From: an uncultured Armatimonadota bacterium
GTDB lineage: Bacteria; Armatimonadota; Fimbriimonadia; Fimbriimonadales; Fimbriimonadaceae
Length of the DNA stretch: 64,000 nt
Assembly (NCBI GenBank): GCA_903904815.1
Contig: CAIVDU010000048.1
Location: forward strand, 24,794-88,793
Reading direction: 5' to 3'
Positions 8,301-16,793 of this stretch are shown here, in pieces (positions within the stretch are counted from its first letter, which is position 1; each line of letters starts with the position of its first letter). The notes beneath the pieces were generated by a model. The model did not search any database. It was not told the origin of the DNA and saw only the letters and a program-made list of their open reading frames with translations. The position numbers were made by a program, and so were the translations under genes.

Positions 8301-9577
8301 CTGGCACCCGCGATCGTGGGGTAGTGGATCGAATCGAGCCGGACTCCGGCTCCATACGGGAGATATCCCGTCGTCTGAAGCTTCCAAGTCCGCTGACCTG
8401 GGGCGGTAATCGAGCCATAACCCGAGTATCCAAGGGACCCATTTGCGGCCAAAATGCCGTATTCATTGAGCTGAATCGTGCCGAGGGATGAACTAATCGT
8501 CCCTATGCCGTTGGAGTTTGAGATGGTGATCCTGTTCCCAAACCGGTCCGCCACCGTGTTTAACCGGTAGGCATAGAACGAGTTGGTTGGACCGGCTCTC
8601 AGCCCCGCACTGGCCAAGGAGGAATACACATAGGTGGTCATGCCCTTGGTGCGTAGGGTGAAGAGCGTTGGGCCTACTTGGGTGAGTGCGTCGTAGATTC
8701 CGGGCGGTGGTGTGTAAAGGTTGGTCGTTCCAACGATCGCACTTTTCGTGAACACGATTCGCTGACCCGTTGGGTAGACGACCGCGACCTGGGGCCTTCC
8801 AGTAGTCGAGTTTTGACCAAGGTTTACGATGTATGAATCGTAGTTACTTCTCCAGTTCATTCCCCAACCGAGGTCGAGGTCATCCTGTGAGTTGTGAATG
8901 AGTTGCAGGCCACATTTGCCGCCACCCGGCAGGTTCCAACTCACGATTGGAACAATCGTCATGAGGTTGCCAGTCGCCGTATTCAAATAGGCAGGCGCTG
9001 CCGAAGAGCCACCGGCGCGGTCCATTCCTTCCCAGGGAAAAGCAGTCCCGATCCCGCTCTTGGGATTTCCACCAGACCCCAATACTGAGGGCAAAACGGA
9101 TATCAGCGAAGCGATTTCGGTTATCGCGGTTCGCCAAGCACCCATCGGAGACTGCCGCTCGCGGAGTAAGACTGTTGAGCCGTTGCTAGAAAAGAACGAG
9201 TTGTCGCCGGGATCGGAGCCTTGTGAGGGATCGTAGGACGGATCCGTAAGAGCAGCTGTTTGCCCAGTTTCAACTGAGTCGAGAAATGATAATCCTGTGA
9301 GATCGTCGGCGGAGTAGAACCCTCGCCCGACCGGGTCTCGCAAGGGATTCGATCCAAGATCCGGGCTTGTGGGCGTGTCGGTATAAACTGCTGAACCCGT
9401 TACGTCATCGGTGGAAACTCCGCTGCTTATGTTCGCCATCCTTCGCACTTGGTGAGACCGAGCGATTAATGGACCAGTAACTCCAGCAATTGCCGGGCTC
9501 GCAGTGGTGACCAAAATGGACCCTACAGCCGTGAAGGACACGATTCGTAACAATCTGTTCATTGGGCTCTTCGACAT
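5309..9577 (-). CDS. Secreted RHS/YD-repeat polymorphic toxin with PD-(D/E)XK nuclease tip
   Basis: 1422 residues. A signal peptide (about 1-31, ending SPAIAG) is followed by an N-terminal beta-rich region and then many YD repeats (for example FTYDSSNEL, YNYDAADKL-like units) forming the RHS cocoon. The core ends with the hallmark NPLTGVDPSGL at about residue 1237. The variable tip of about 185 residues has a proline-rich linker, then GKKPDAV (D about 1359) and VIELKP (E about 1370, K about 1372) followed by a helix with RGNKQLEGYL. This is the arrangement of restriction-endonuclease-fold toxins, so DNase or RNase activity is inferred. Three immunity-like genes follow on the same strand. The start at 9577 has GAGAG nine bases upstream; ATG at 9562 is possible. 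Confidence 0.9.
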   Translation of the reverse strand: MSKSPMNRLLRIVSFTAVGSILVTTASPAIAGVTGPLIARSHQVRRMANISSGVSTDDVTGSAVYTDTPTSPDLGSNPLRDPVGRGFYSADDLTGLSFLDSVETGQTAALTDPSYDPSQGSDPGDNSFFSSNGSTVLLRERQSPMGAWRTAITEIASLISVLPSVLGSGGNPKSGIGTAFPWEGMDRAGGSSAAPAYLNTATGNLMTIVPIVSWNLPGGGKCGLQLIHNSQDDLDLGWGMNWRSNYDSYIVNLGQNSTTGRPQVAVVYPTGQRIVFTKSAIVGTTNLYTPPPGIYDALTQVGPTLFTLRTKGMTTYVYSSLASAGLRAGPTNSFYAYRLNTVADRFGNRITISNSNGIGTISSSLGTIQLNEYGILAANGSLGYSGYGSITAPGQRTWKLQTTGYLPYGAGVRLDSIHYPTIAGASPVEGFTYNSGMAILSEISKDGSTFSFTYDSSNELKSYTFPAPMIVSGGTILSFGTYKYAYSGSAATKTDPYGYTSTDNYSSGLLRSHVDEAGFSNTYTWDSKYNLTAYSDFRKNTSNFGYDSMGNQIWSQTPLQTAKKLKEQTSYDNYNNVTSTIDCRGAMTTYNLAPNRTGEVLSVVDGLNNTLVTNTYNQFGDIATSTSEGVTTTIQVDSGGRPTTVTTPDRTYKIAYGIGSAALPDVPVSVTDTTMSRTAYPYTDEWGRVTSVARSDGHIASVNLDSMDRVVQATDYLGNSSQFVYDAAGRLSSTTNARGDTTSYRWRDRDTVLTVTDGNSNSKHYNYSPRGEIAGLTLDDGSVETYLYDANGNQKQRTNALSQAIKYTFDLDDRPTNVTYPTGTGVTTSFDDDGRQTSMTDASGTTTWTYDNADRLTQLAQPLGMLTYTYDQWGRRTSVSSSVGKITYGYTGARLTKLTSPQNEVTQYVYDSTSALLSQQINANGTYTNFSYDSLDRLQGITHLTSTGATLTAESYVYDFNGNLTSKTVDGGTTNYQYDAIGQLLSEVGPSVNFTYDYDHNGNRLHKTYGSMTETYSYDAADKLQSRTSAAGTWNYTYDSAGRTTRVTYPSGSTGFTYDYEDRISSVTTSPTGGNATTTGYLYNALDTRVEKLSGTSVLQQYLRDGAGSSDDLLWTNNTTYVPGVSERSGGVTRTLHYDRLGTATAQTNGSGVKTNTFTSDSFGNPGVGGLASGSQSGFAGGWNYQTDTESGLLLLGHRYYDPGSGRFITCDPIGAGSNWYAYSDNNPLTGVDPSGLLVTCRDDPAGWAAEEAADLADETGIQLESDSDPEPQGCLAQLQRLWKILSRGAAAAHAIRSPMSCGRPHHAPSPAPPPVVAAPPAINGETSATAKGKEVHKQWDYGEGYDKRVTLENGKKPDAVNSSKAHVIELKPNNPRAIKRGNKQLEGYLKQLQKEDPRDGGWAGDVITYDPLKPEPWKINP

Positions 9578-9974
9578 AAGCTAACTCTCATGCTTCGAAT
9601 TGATCATATTTGAGTCAATTGCAAAAGTTGACAGATGTTGTATAGCAAGTCTTTTCATCTACCAAGAATAAAGTACGTATTTTAAAGAAACAAGTAAAAA
9701 TACGAGGATAAAATGGACCTGGCGAGTAAGGGGCCTATCACCGTGAGGACAGAGTGAACCGTTGCTCGAATAAGCGAGTGAGGTGTTCTTGGGAAGTGCC
9801 AGTCAATTGACTTGATCCACTCAAATCGGCCCACTCAAGGGCGACCGGCTTCTGTCGTCAGTGAGTCGACGAATGCGCGCACTTGGCCAACCCTAGCAAT
9901 GCAGTTCTTTATCGTGCGATCCATGATCGCCGAGTTCAACCTGCTCCCGCCACGACCCCGGTCCGAAAGTTGGG
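9578..9974. other. Intergenic region upstream of the RHS gene
   Basis: AT-rich between 9600 and 9720, where the RHS promoter should lie; no convincing -35/-10 pair was identified. The minus strand at about 9837-9926 can encode 29 residues (MDRTIKNCIARVG...), too little to call. No hairpin or repeat was seen. Confidence 0.4.
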
Positions 9975-10364
9975 TTAGCTTTCCTGACTTCTGCTTCCGG
10001 GCTTGATGCCCCGCTTGATCCAGATGGCAACGATCAGGGTGGTGATAATGACGGACATGCCAAGAAGTTGGATATTGAGCCCGAACAGGGCCATCGCGCC
10101 TCCAAAAAGATCGACCGGATATGAGCCGCCTAGGGTAGGCACATATAGACTGTATAGGAACAGTCCCAATAGCAATGGAACTCCCCATTTCTTGGTGTGA
10201 GCGATAAGCACGCCGGTCAGGAAGCACACCAGCACCATGAGCGTGTGTTCGCTGGGAAGCATGAACGCATAGCCCATTCGAGGCTGTTTCAAGGGTAAGG
10301 CGGGAAGTGAAGCCTCGTAAAACAGGAGATCGAGAAGGCAGAACGTGACGGTGGTAGCTGCCAC
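9975..10364 (-). CDS. Small integral membrane protein of unknown function
   Basis: 129 residues from GTG 10364; an in-frame stop lies just upstream, so little extension is possible. About three to four hydrophobic segments are visible: 3-20, 37-55, 60-80 and 92-113. The last is followed by a basic tail (KRGIKPGSRS), suggesting that the C-terminus is cytoplasmic. No family is recognised. There is no clear ribosome site, and the neighbours are unrelated. Confidence 0.5.
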   Translation of the reverse strand: MAATTVTFCLLDLLFYEASLPALPLKQPRMGYAFMLPSEHTLMVLVCFLTGVLIAHTKKWGVPLLLGLFLYSLYVPTLGGSYPVDLFGGAMALFGLNIQLLGMSVIITTLIVAIWIKRGIKPGSRSQES

Positions 10365-10663
10365 GGCGATGAGCAGCGACTACAATGCGTTCCCGAGTGG
10401 GTCTTTTTGGGGAAACCCTTGTTCTCTGCTAGCCAGTTCCACGGCGTCACCTACCCTTCAAGGTAACACAGGTTCTCGGCTAAGCTGACGGGCTGACGGG
10501 CTGACGGGCTGACGGGCAGCGGGCCTATAGTGAATGGACGTATGTTGATTCTAGTCAGCACGTCTGGACTATATCGGTCGTTTAGGTTCCGCCTGGCGTA
10601 GGGCCTGGAGATGGCCCTCCGCATAATTCTTACCCTCTCATCCGTGCTGTCTCAGAACAGAAC
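10365..10663. other. Intergenic region with a short tandem repeat
   Basis: About 300 bases between divergent genes. Apart from four copies of an 8-bp unit at 10484-10515 nothing is recognised; promoters for both flanking genes must lie here. Confidence 0.4.
10484..10515. repeat. Four tandem copies of GCTGACGG
   Basis: Perfect 8-bp units at 10484, 10492, 10500 and 10508, followed by a degenerate GCAGCGGG. This is a short intergenic tandem repeat of the kind that can change copy number by slippage. Confidence 0.85.
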
Positions 10664-11617
10664 ATGCCCCCTCTTTTCATCCTCGCCTCCCTCCTGTGGA
10701 TCCCTCCGCAATCGCCGACCGCGTCGGCAAACTTTGAACGCGATCTCTCCGAATGTCTTGCAATCAAGTCAGATACTTTGGACCGAATGACGCGTGCTGA
10801 ACCGTGGAAGTTGCCCGAGGAACTGGTCCAGCCAGCAAGCCAAAGCGAATCTGGAGTTCAAGCGATGTCTCGACTCTTCCTGGCAGGGGCCGATGCCATT
10901 CCTTTCCTATGTGCTCACCTCAAGGACCCACGACCTACTCAGCTTGTGGTCGTGCCTACCTTGCACATTCTCGCGGAAGTTTCGGCGTTCTACGACGAGT
11001 ATGGGTTCCATCAATCACTCAAACAGCTTGAAAAGCTCGAGGAAATGGGGTCGCTACCAAAGCCGTTCCGAGTCCCTTGCGGTGACTTATGTTTCTGGCT
11101 ACTTGGCGAGATCACCAACCGACGGTTTTCGCCCAACCAGCAGATGGCGCAGATCGCCCGAATAAGCGCGCCGAGTTTGTTCCCTCAGTTGGCCGATCGG
11201 GCGAGTCGGGAGTGGGGGCACTGTAGTAAGGAGACCCTCTATCGCTCTTTGGCACGAGATCTTGAAAGTCCCGACATGATGTATCGAGACTCTGGGGCCC
11301 TGAAGCGACTGCTGGCGCTTTATCCAGGCAGGGCTGTGGACTGCTTGCTCGTGCGAATTTCGGAGCCGCTCGTTTCGGGAATCCTGGAAGCGGATGTTGA
11401 AGACCGATTGAGGCATAGGAATACGCTTGACCCTTATCAATTGCAGATTCTGCTTAAGGAGATGGAAAGCGTACCGGACGCGAGGCTCGATGCGGCTGCC
11501 GTACGTCTGCTGGCCAAAATTCAGCGTTCTCCAAAGCTCATGGATGCTGCGGAGGATGACTTGATATCGATGTTGAAGCGGCGAGCGGCGGCATCGACCA
11601 GCAAGAAACAGGATTAA
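10664..11617 (+). CDS. Secreted protein of unknown function
   Basis: 317 residues with an N-terminal signal peptide (MPPLFILASLLWIPPQSPTAS). The rest is mostly predicted helical and leucine-rich, with no catalytic motif recognised. A HEAT-like helical repeat is possible (MSRLFLAGADAIPFLCAHLKD, LVVVPTLHILAEVS) but unproven. The last 4 bases overlap the convergent MEMO-like gene. Start at ATG 10664. Confidence 0.7.
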   Translation: MPPLFILASLLWIPPQSPTASANFERDLSECLAIKSDTLDRMTRAEPWKLPEELVQPASQSESGVQAMSRLFLAGADAIPFLCAHLKDPRPTQLVVVPTLHILAEVSAFYDEYGFHQSLKQLEKLEEMGSLPKPFRVPCGDLCFWLLGEITNRRFSPNQQMAQIARISAPSLFPQLADRASREWGHCSKETLYRSLARDLESPDMMYRDSGALKRLLALYPGRAVDCLLVRISEPLVSGILEADVEDRLRHRNTLDPYQLQILLKEMESVPDARLDAAAVRLLAKIQRSPKLMDAAEDDLISMLKRRAAASTSKKQD

Positions 11618-12498
11618 GCTCGCTCTAATAGGACGAGCGCGCCGGCTGCCCAAGTGGGCTTTGGAGATGCGTAAATCGAGTTCGAGAAGTCGCTTGGTAC
11701 CATGTCGATCAGGTTTGAACCTAGCGGGCCACGAAGGTGATGGACAACCGGGCCAGCGTCTCGCCAGTCACTCTTGACGACCTCAACGCAGTGTTGAATG
11801 TATTCAGCGCAACGACCTGCATCGAGCAGGTGAAGGCCAGTTTCGATGCGGTTGTGGATTTCCCGCATACCGGCTTCGTCGAAGTAGAGGGTGTCTTCAG
11901 GAGAGTCGCCGTAGCCGATTCCGTGATGGCAGTGATCGGCGGTCGAGACGAGGACGGAGTCGCGCGCCATTGACTCGAGTTCTTCGATTCCGGGAAGGGT
12001 CTCGGGGTTGGGACCGGTTAGGAAGGGGTATCTCTCGATGAGTTTCGGCGGCATGACTCCCCGTCGCTCGGCTTCATGGAGGAGCAGTCGTCGGAATCCG
12101 TATAGCCCGTGATCGCGCTTCCAGCACTCAATCGCTTCCGGGAGCCCTTCGCCGTAAACTCCTCGGAGAGGTTCGGCTTCGTAAAGTGTCACGCCCTGGG
12201 TGGCTCGGGTCTTGGCGGCGTCCATTTCGTCGGTTGCGGCATGAAGCACGCCAATGGCTAAGACTTGGTCGGCGCCACTATCCAGGCAGGCATGCACCGT
12301 CGCCGCGACGTACGGCCCGCAGTCCGCGATATGGACGTGGGGGAAAACAATCGCCCCGCCGCTCTTCAAAACTGGGGCAAGGTCCCAGGTTCGGCCTCGA
12401 TCGAGTATGGCGTCGACCCCGACCACACCGAGATCGTCGTATTCCTGCCGGTAGGTCTCGGCGAAGTAGTTCATGACCTCAGCGCGTGGGATGTTCAT
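11614..12498 (-). CDS. MEMO-like (class III dioxygenase superfamily) protein
   Basis: 294 residues. AIVFPHVHIADCGPYVAA followed by VLAIGVLH matches the MEMO family pattern PHAG-Y-SG-AA then LGPSH, and VLVSTADHCHHGIGYG corresponds to the later metal-ligand region. MEMO proteins are metal-binding relatives of LigB dioxygenases, and their role in bacteria is not settled. No AMMECR1 or radical-SAM partner (AmmeMemoRadiSam) is nearby, so that three-gene system is not present here. It is divergent from the AIM24 gene. The family call is by motif and is of moderate certainty. Confidence 0.6.
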   Translation of the reverse strand: MNIPRAEVMNYFAETYRQEYDDLGVVGVDAILDRGRTWDLAPVLKSGGAIVFPHVHIADCGPYVAATVHACLDSGADQVLAIGVLHAATDEMDAAKTRATQGVTLYEAEPLRGVYGEGLPEAIECWKRDHGLYGFRRLLLHEAERRGVMPPKLIERYPFLTGPNPETLPGIEELESMARDSVLVSTADHCHHGIGYGDSPEDTLYFDEAGMREIHNRIETGLHLLDAGRCAEYIQHCVEVVKSDWRDAGPVVHHLRGPLGSNLIDMVPSDFSNSIYASPKPTWAAGALVLLERA

Positions 12499-12555
12499 TT
12501 TCGTTTTGAGTGTCTCGCTTGCTATTGCCTAATGCTAACCTGAACGGGGATAACA

Positions 12556-13251
12556 ATGGCTGTACCTGTACTCAAACCGACCAACGTTCAAGACGAAGTT
12601 TTCGCAGGCGTGACTTACCACGTTCAAGGAGAGCTCGTTCCGGTGCTCGTCACCGAAGTCGCGGACAATCCTGTCTACTTCGAGCACCACATCCTTTTGT
12701 GGAAGGACCCAGGTCTCAACATTGCCGTGAAGCCTCTGCCGGGCGCCTTCAAACGAGCGATTCACGGCATGCCAGTGTTCATGGTCGAGACTCAAGGCCG
12801 CGGTCGCATCGGCTTCAGCCGAGATGGGGCGGGGCATGTGTTTGGCCTTCACTTCGAGGCGGGGGAGACGCTGGACGTGCGTGAGCATCAGTGGCTGGCG
12901 GCTACCGCGACGCTGGATTACTCCTTCGCTCGGGTCAGTGGCTTTGCCAACATGATGTTCTCGGGCACTGGCCTGTTCATCGATACGTTCACCTGCTCTG
13001 GCCGAGAGGGCATTTTATGGCTTCACGGCTATGGCAACGTGTTTGAACTGACGCTTCAGCCGGGTGAGCAGATCGACATCGAACCAGGCGGATGGATCTA
13101 CAGGGATCAGTCGGTGCGCATGGATACGAACGTTCAGCGACTTGCCACCGGTTTGTTCGCGAGCGCGGGGCAGTTGGTCTTCAATCGGTTCACAGGGCCG
13201 GGGCGAATCGGCTTGCAGTCGATGTACATGCATATGCCCGCCGCTGAGTAG
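12556..13251 (+). CDS. AIM24 family protein
   Basis: 231 residues with the beta-rich TRAP-like fold of AIM24 (DUF124). Recognisable stretches are LLWKDPGLNIAVKPLPG, the glycine-rich GRGRIGFSRDGAGH, LFIDTFTCSGREGILWLHGYG and the terminal FTGPGRIGLQSM. No signal peptide or membrane segment is seen. The bacterial function is unknown; the mitochondrial member affects inner-membrane architecture. It starts at ATG 12556, 57 bases from the divergent MEMO-like gene. Confidence 0.85.
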   Translation: MAVPVLKPTNVQDEVFAGVTYHVQGELVPVLVTEVADNPVYFEHHILLWKDPGLNIAVKPLPGAFKRAIHGMPVFMVETQGRGRIGFSRDGAGHVFGLHFEAGETLDVREHQWLAATATLDYSFARVSGFANMMFSGTGLFIDTFTCSGREGILWLHGYGNVFELTLQPGEQIDIEPGGWIYRDQSVRMDTNVQRLATGLFASAGQLVFNRFTGPGRIGLQSMYMHMPAAE

Positions 13252-13311
13252 CGTCGTCGTCATCGTAAAAACTGATTGCAATCCATGTGATGGCGTTAAA
13301 CTCGTCGCACT

Positions 13312-14745
13312 GTGTCCATTCGTGTTGGCTCCGCAATCGTGTATCTCATGTCGAGTCTTTCTATTCCGGTGGTTGCCCAGGGGACGCTGGCAGCTGACGA
13401 CGGCGTTTATGGGGCATTGAAGGCGAGTCAGGAGTGGACAAAGCCCTCCGATCCGGCAGTGCTCAAGAAACTGCAGAAATGGCAGGACCAAAAGGTTGGG
13501 CTGTTGATTCATTGGGGGACATACACCGAGTGGGGCATCGTCGAGTCTTGGAGCCTGGTCACGACACGATATCCATGGAACAAACGGCCTGCGCGCTACG
13601 CAGGGCTGGACGACCTCGCATACGAGAAGGTGTACGAGAACCTGGCCACGACGTTCAATCCGTGGAACTTCGATCCAGCCAAGTGGGCGAAGGCTGCGAA
13701 AGAGGGCGGCATCAAATACGTTCTGTCGATGACGAAGCATCACGATGGGTTCTGCATGTGGGACACGAAGCAGACCGACTATCGGATTACTTCAGATCGG
13801 GTGCCTTTTCATCGTGATCCTCGTGCCGACATCGTTAAGCAGATGAGCGCGGCATTTCGTGCCGAGGGACTGAGCTCTGGACTGTATTTCTCCAAAGCTG
13901 ATTGGCATAGCCCGTATTACTGGCTACCCGAACTTGGTCCAGGCAGTGGCCAGGGGCCGAATTACGACGCAAAGCAGCACCCTGCCGAGTGGGCAAAATT
14001 CAAGGATTACACCTGGAAACAGATCGAGGAGTTGATGACGGGCTACGGTCGCCAGGATATCTTGTGGCTCGACGGAGGCGCTGTTCGTCCGCCGAACGCG
14101 GACATCGACATGGACGGCATGGCGGCGATGGCGCGAAAACATCAGCCTGGTCTTATCGTAGTGGACCGAACAGTGGGCGGAGCGAATGAGAACGTGGTGA
14201 CTCCCGAAGGGGAGATTCCGACTCACTTCCTGCCGTATCCGTGGGAGACGTGCATGACGATGGGCACGTCTTGGCCCTGGACTCAGCACGATAACTTTAA
14301 GAGTGTCGGAACATTGGTCCGGAACCTTTGCCGCATCGTCGGGCGAGGTGGAAACTACCTCATCGGTATCGGCCCGGACTCGAACGGCGAGTTCGACCCT
14401 ATCGTTTACGATCGATTAAAAGGAATGGGAACATGGCTTAAGCGGAACGGGGAAGCGATCTATTCGACGCGGCCGGTGCAGCCCTATGAACTCGGGGACT
14501 GTTTCTTTACTCGGAAGAAGGACGGCACCGTTTACGCGATTATCCTTTCCAAAGATGATGCCGCCGGGATCCCCGAGAAAGTCTCACTGCCGAAGGAGCT
14601 AGTTGGTCGGGCGAGCGGCCTGCGACTGCTTGGATTCGGCAAGGTAACCGCCGACGCGGATGGAACGGTATCGATCCCTGCTCGATTTGCGTCGAAATCA
14701 GCGGGCGGGTTGGCGTGGGCCATCAAGCTTTCGCCTAAACGTTAG
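13312..14745 (+). CDS. Secreted alpha-L-fucosidase-like GH29 glycosidase
   Basis: 477 residues. N-terminal signal peptide (ending near VVAQG), then a GH29 (beta/alpha)8 domain. Conserved motifs are LLIHWGTYTEWG (about 65-75), TKHHDGFCMWDT (about 141-152) and DILWLDGG, with D254 the expected nucleophile. The C-terminal region (about 395-475) forms the usual beta-sandwich. It hydrolyses terminal fucose or related sugars outside the cytoplasm. The start is GTG 13312; ATG 13348 would shorten the signal peptide. A strong hairpin follows the gene. Confidence 0.9.
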   Translation: MSIRVGSAIVYLMSSLSIPVVAQGTLAADDGVYGALKASQEWTKPSDPAVLKKLQKWQDQKVGLLIHWGTYTEWGIVESWSLVTTRYPWNKRPARYAGLDDLAYEKVYENLATTFNPWNFDPAKWAKAAKEGGIKYVLSMTKHHDGFCMWDTKQTDYRITSDRVPFHRDPRADIVKQMSAAFRAEGLSSGLYFSKADWHSPYYWLPELGPGSGQGPNYDAKQHPAEWAKFKDYTWKQIEELMTGYGRQDILWLDGGAVRPPNADIDMDGMAAMARKHQPGLIVVDRTVGGANENVVTPEGEIPTHFLPYPWETCMTMGTSWPWTQHDNFKSVGTLVRNLCRIVGRGGNYLIGIGPDSNGEFDPIVYDRLKGMGTWLKRNGEAIYSTRPVQPYELGDCFFTRKKDGTVYAIILSKDDAAGIPEKVSLPKELVGRASGLRLLGFGKVTADADGTVSIPARFASKSAGGLAWAIKLSPKR

Positions 14746-14859
14746 GAGGTTTGTCTGGGTTCTGGGGGCGCTCAGCATAACCGATTCATGTGCCTCGCAC
14801 AGCAGAGGTCTCCAAGCAAACTCCATCTCTAGGGCAAGCCTGGAATCGGAAAGCCGGCT

Positions 14860-14899
14860 CCCTCTCCCGCAGCGACGCAGGAGCGTTCGCGGGGGAGGG
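14860..14899. terminator. Hairpin between two convergent genes
   Basis: CCCTCTCCCGC (14860-14870) pairs with GCGGGGGAGGG (14889-14899): 11 base pairs with one G-U, around an 18-base loop. It lies between the ends of the fucosidase and the UlaG-like gene, so it could serve both. There is no T-run, so it is either a factor-independent terminator without a tail or a REP-like hairpin. Confidence 0.5.
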
Positions 14900-14980
14900 C
14901 GGGGTGGGGGAAAATCGGCCGATCGCGCGTCGCGAAGCGACACGAAATTTCGGTTAAGGCATCAGAAACGCGTGGTTTGT

Positions 14981-15808
14981 TTAACTCGATCCACCAACCA
15001 TCGTAGCTTGACCGTGAAGAGGAATCTGGGCTTTGAGTTGGGGGTACTTGGCCACGAGGTAGGCCATGAACAATTCGGGATTCTCGGTGTTGCCGTCGAA
15101 CATCTCAAAGTGCGTGGGAACGGTTAATCCGGGGCGCACACTGCCCGCCAGATCGACTGCCTCTTGGTACGTCATGTTTCCGATGCAGCCGGAGGTAAGA
15201 CGCCTTGCGCATCGACCGTTGATTGGGAGGAAAGCGAGGTCAATGTTCCACTGTCGAAGCTTTGCTTGTATCCCCTCGTAGATGCATGTGTCACCAGCGT
15301 GATAGAAGCAGAATCCATTTCCTTCGACAACAATGCCCAGGCAGTCGTGGAACCCGGTGACGGGGTCGGTCACGAGGAGTTCGTGGGCGGCGGGAACGGC
15401 AGTGATTTTGACGCCCTCAATGGTGGTGGACAGCATATCGTCAAGGCCGATAACTCGATCCCCTTCGAGGCTTAGGTCCGCGATCAGGGCTTCCCTATGC
15501 GAAGCGGGGACGACGAAAGTGGCTTTGGGAGAAGCGGTGGCTAGCGCTGGCCAGATGGGGCGGTCAATGTGGTCGCCGTGGTCATGAGTCCCAACGATCA
15601 CGTCGGCGTTGGTGACATCTTCCGGCTGGAGGAGCGGGGGCACGTTCCGAGCGGCACTCGGTGAGAGGTAAGCGTCGATGTAAAGAACGACCTCGCCCAA
15701 TTTGACAATAAACCCATGTTGGCCCAGCCACCAGAAAGCGCCCTGACCGTGGGGAACAGTCGTGGAATTGACGTCGTCGATGAGTGCCTGTCCGGTAGGG
15801 TGATTCAT
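14981..15808 (-). CDS. UlaG-like metallo-beta-lactamase-fold hydrolase
   Basis: 275 residues. The metal-binding signature THDHGDH (about 74-80), a following VPAAHE, HAGDTCIY and the final PTHFEMFDGN match the L-ascorbate-6-phosphate lactonase (UlaG) subfamily of the MBL fold. The likely reaction is hydrolysis of a lactone or phosphoester, and the substrate cannot be read from the sequence. No ascorbate transport genes are nearby, so ascorbate use is unlikely to be its only role. It is divergent from the acetyltransferase gene. Confidence 0.85.
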   Translation of the reverse strand: MNHPTGQALIDDVNSTTVPHGQGAFWWLGQHGFIVKLGEVVLYIDAYLSPSAARNVPPLLQPEDVTNADVIVGTHDHGDHIDRPIWPALATASPKATFVVPASHREALIADLSLEGDRVIGLDDMLSTTIEGVKITAVPAAHELLVTDPVTGFHDCLGIVVEGNGFCFYHAGDTCIYEGIQAKLRQWNIDLAFLPINGRCARRLTSGCIGNMTYQEAVDLAGSVRPGLTVPTHFEMFDGNTENPELFMAYLVAKYPQLKAQIPLHGQATMVGGSS

Positions 15809-15846
15809 TCCTTCGCAAGTATGACTTCGAGAGTGGCGTCCGGTGT

Positions 15847-16674
15847 ATGATCCGGCGCATGACTGTTGGGATCGATCTAGTGGCCTACAAGGAGCGGGTC
15901 GGCTTGGGGGCGGAACCTCAGCCAGACTTGGCTTCGCTTCGGGCGATCATGATGGCTCACGTTACGAGCGTGCCATTCGAGAACCTGGACGTGTTGCTGG
16001 GGAGGCCCATTCTCTTAGACCCGGCGTCGTTGGAGCACAAGCTGGTTCATCGGCGGCACGGTGGGTACTGCTTCGAGCAGAACGGGCTGCTACTACTCGT
16101 GTTGCAGCAGATCGGTTTCGACGTCACGCCGATGGCCGGACGAGTAAGAGTTGGCGTTCCTCGGGGGGTGGTCACACCGAGAACGCACCTTTTTCTCAAA
16201 GTGAGGATCGACGGAGTTGAGTGGTTGGCTGACGTAGGAGTCGGCGGCATGTCCCTCGCGTCGCCGATTCGGTTTGAGGTTGGTATGGAGCAACCGACGC
16301 CTCACGAGCAGCGACGCATCGTTTATGAGGAGGGCCGCCACTACCACCAGGCCTGGCTAGGCGAAGAGTGGGGCGACGTGTATGAGTTCGCCGGCGACGA
16401 GATGCCCGAAATCGACCGGGAGACCGGCAACTGGTGGACCAGCACGAGCCCAAAGGCAAAGTTCAAACAGAACTTGATGGTGGCGCTTGCTCGTCCGGAC
16501 GGGACGCGCTACGGCATTTTCAATGATCGATTCACTCATCGCCGTGGGCCTGAACTGCTGAGCGAAGTGGTTATCGCAGACACCGAGCACCTCTACCATT
16601 TGCTGCTGCAATACTTCGGCCTTACCGGAGATAGTCCAGATCAGCTAGTTGCTTGTTTCGGCCTGGGCGGCTAG
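15847..16674 (+). CDS. Arylamine N-acetyltransferase
   Basis: 275 residues. It transfers acetyl from acetyl-CoA to arylamines or hydrazines. The catalytic triad is visible: Cys75 in RRHGGYCFEQNG, His114 in RTHLFLKV and Asp129 in LADVGVGG, in the family's order and spacing. The length matches bacterial NATs. Two starts are possible, ATG 15847 and ATG 15859, neither with a clear ribosome site. No secretion signal. Confidence 0.92.
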   Translation: MIRRMTVGIDLVAYKERVGLGAEPQPDLASLRAIMMAHVTSVPFENLDVLLGRPILLDPASLEHKLVHRRHGGYCFEQNGLLLLVLQQIGFDVTPMAGRVRVGVPRGVVTPRTHLFLKVRIDGVEWLADVGVGGMSLASPIRFEVGMEQPTPHEQRRIVYEEGRHYHQAWLGEEWGDVYEFAGDEMPEIDRETGNWWTSTSPKAKFKQNLMVALARPDGTRYGIFNDRFTHRRGPELLSEVVIADTEHLYHLLLQYFGLTGDSPDQLVACFGLGG

Positions 16675-16793
16675 GTTGCTCCCATGAAGTCGTGTGTGGG
16701 GAGTCCCAGAGCTGGAATTCAGCCTCCGCATCTCCAACTGAGGATCTAAAGCCTTGACTAGCTTCTGGGATCAGTCGGAATAGCCGCGGATAA

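Noticed and set aside
12510..12884. Arginine/serine-rich 124-residue ORF inside the AIM24 gene
   Set aside because: Out-of-frame shadow with highly biased composition.
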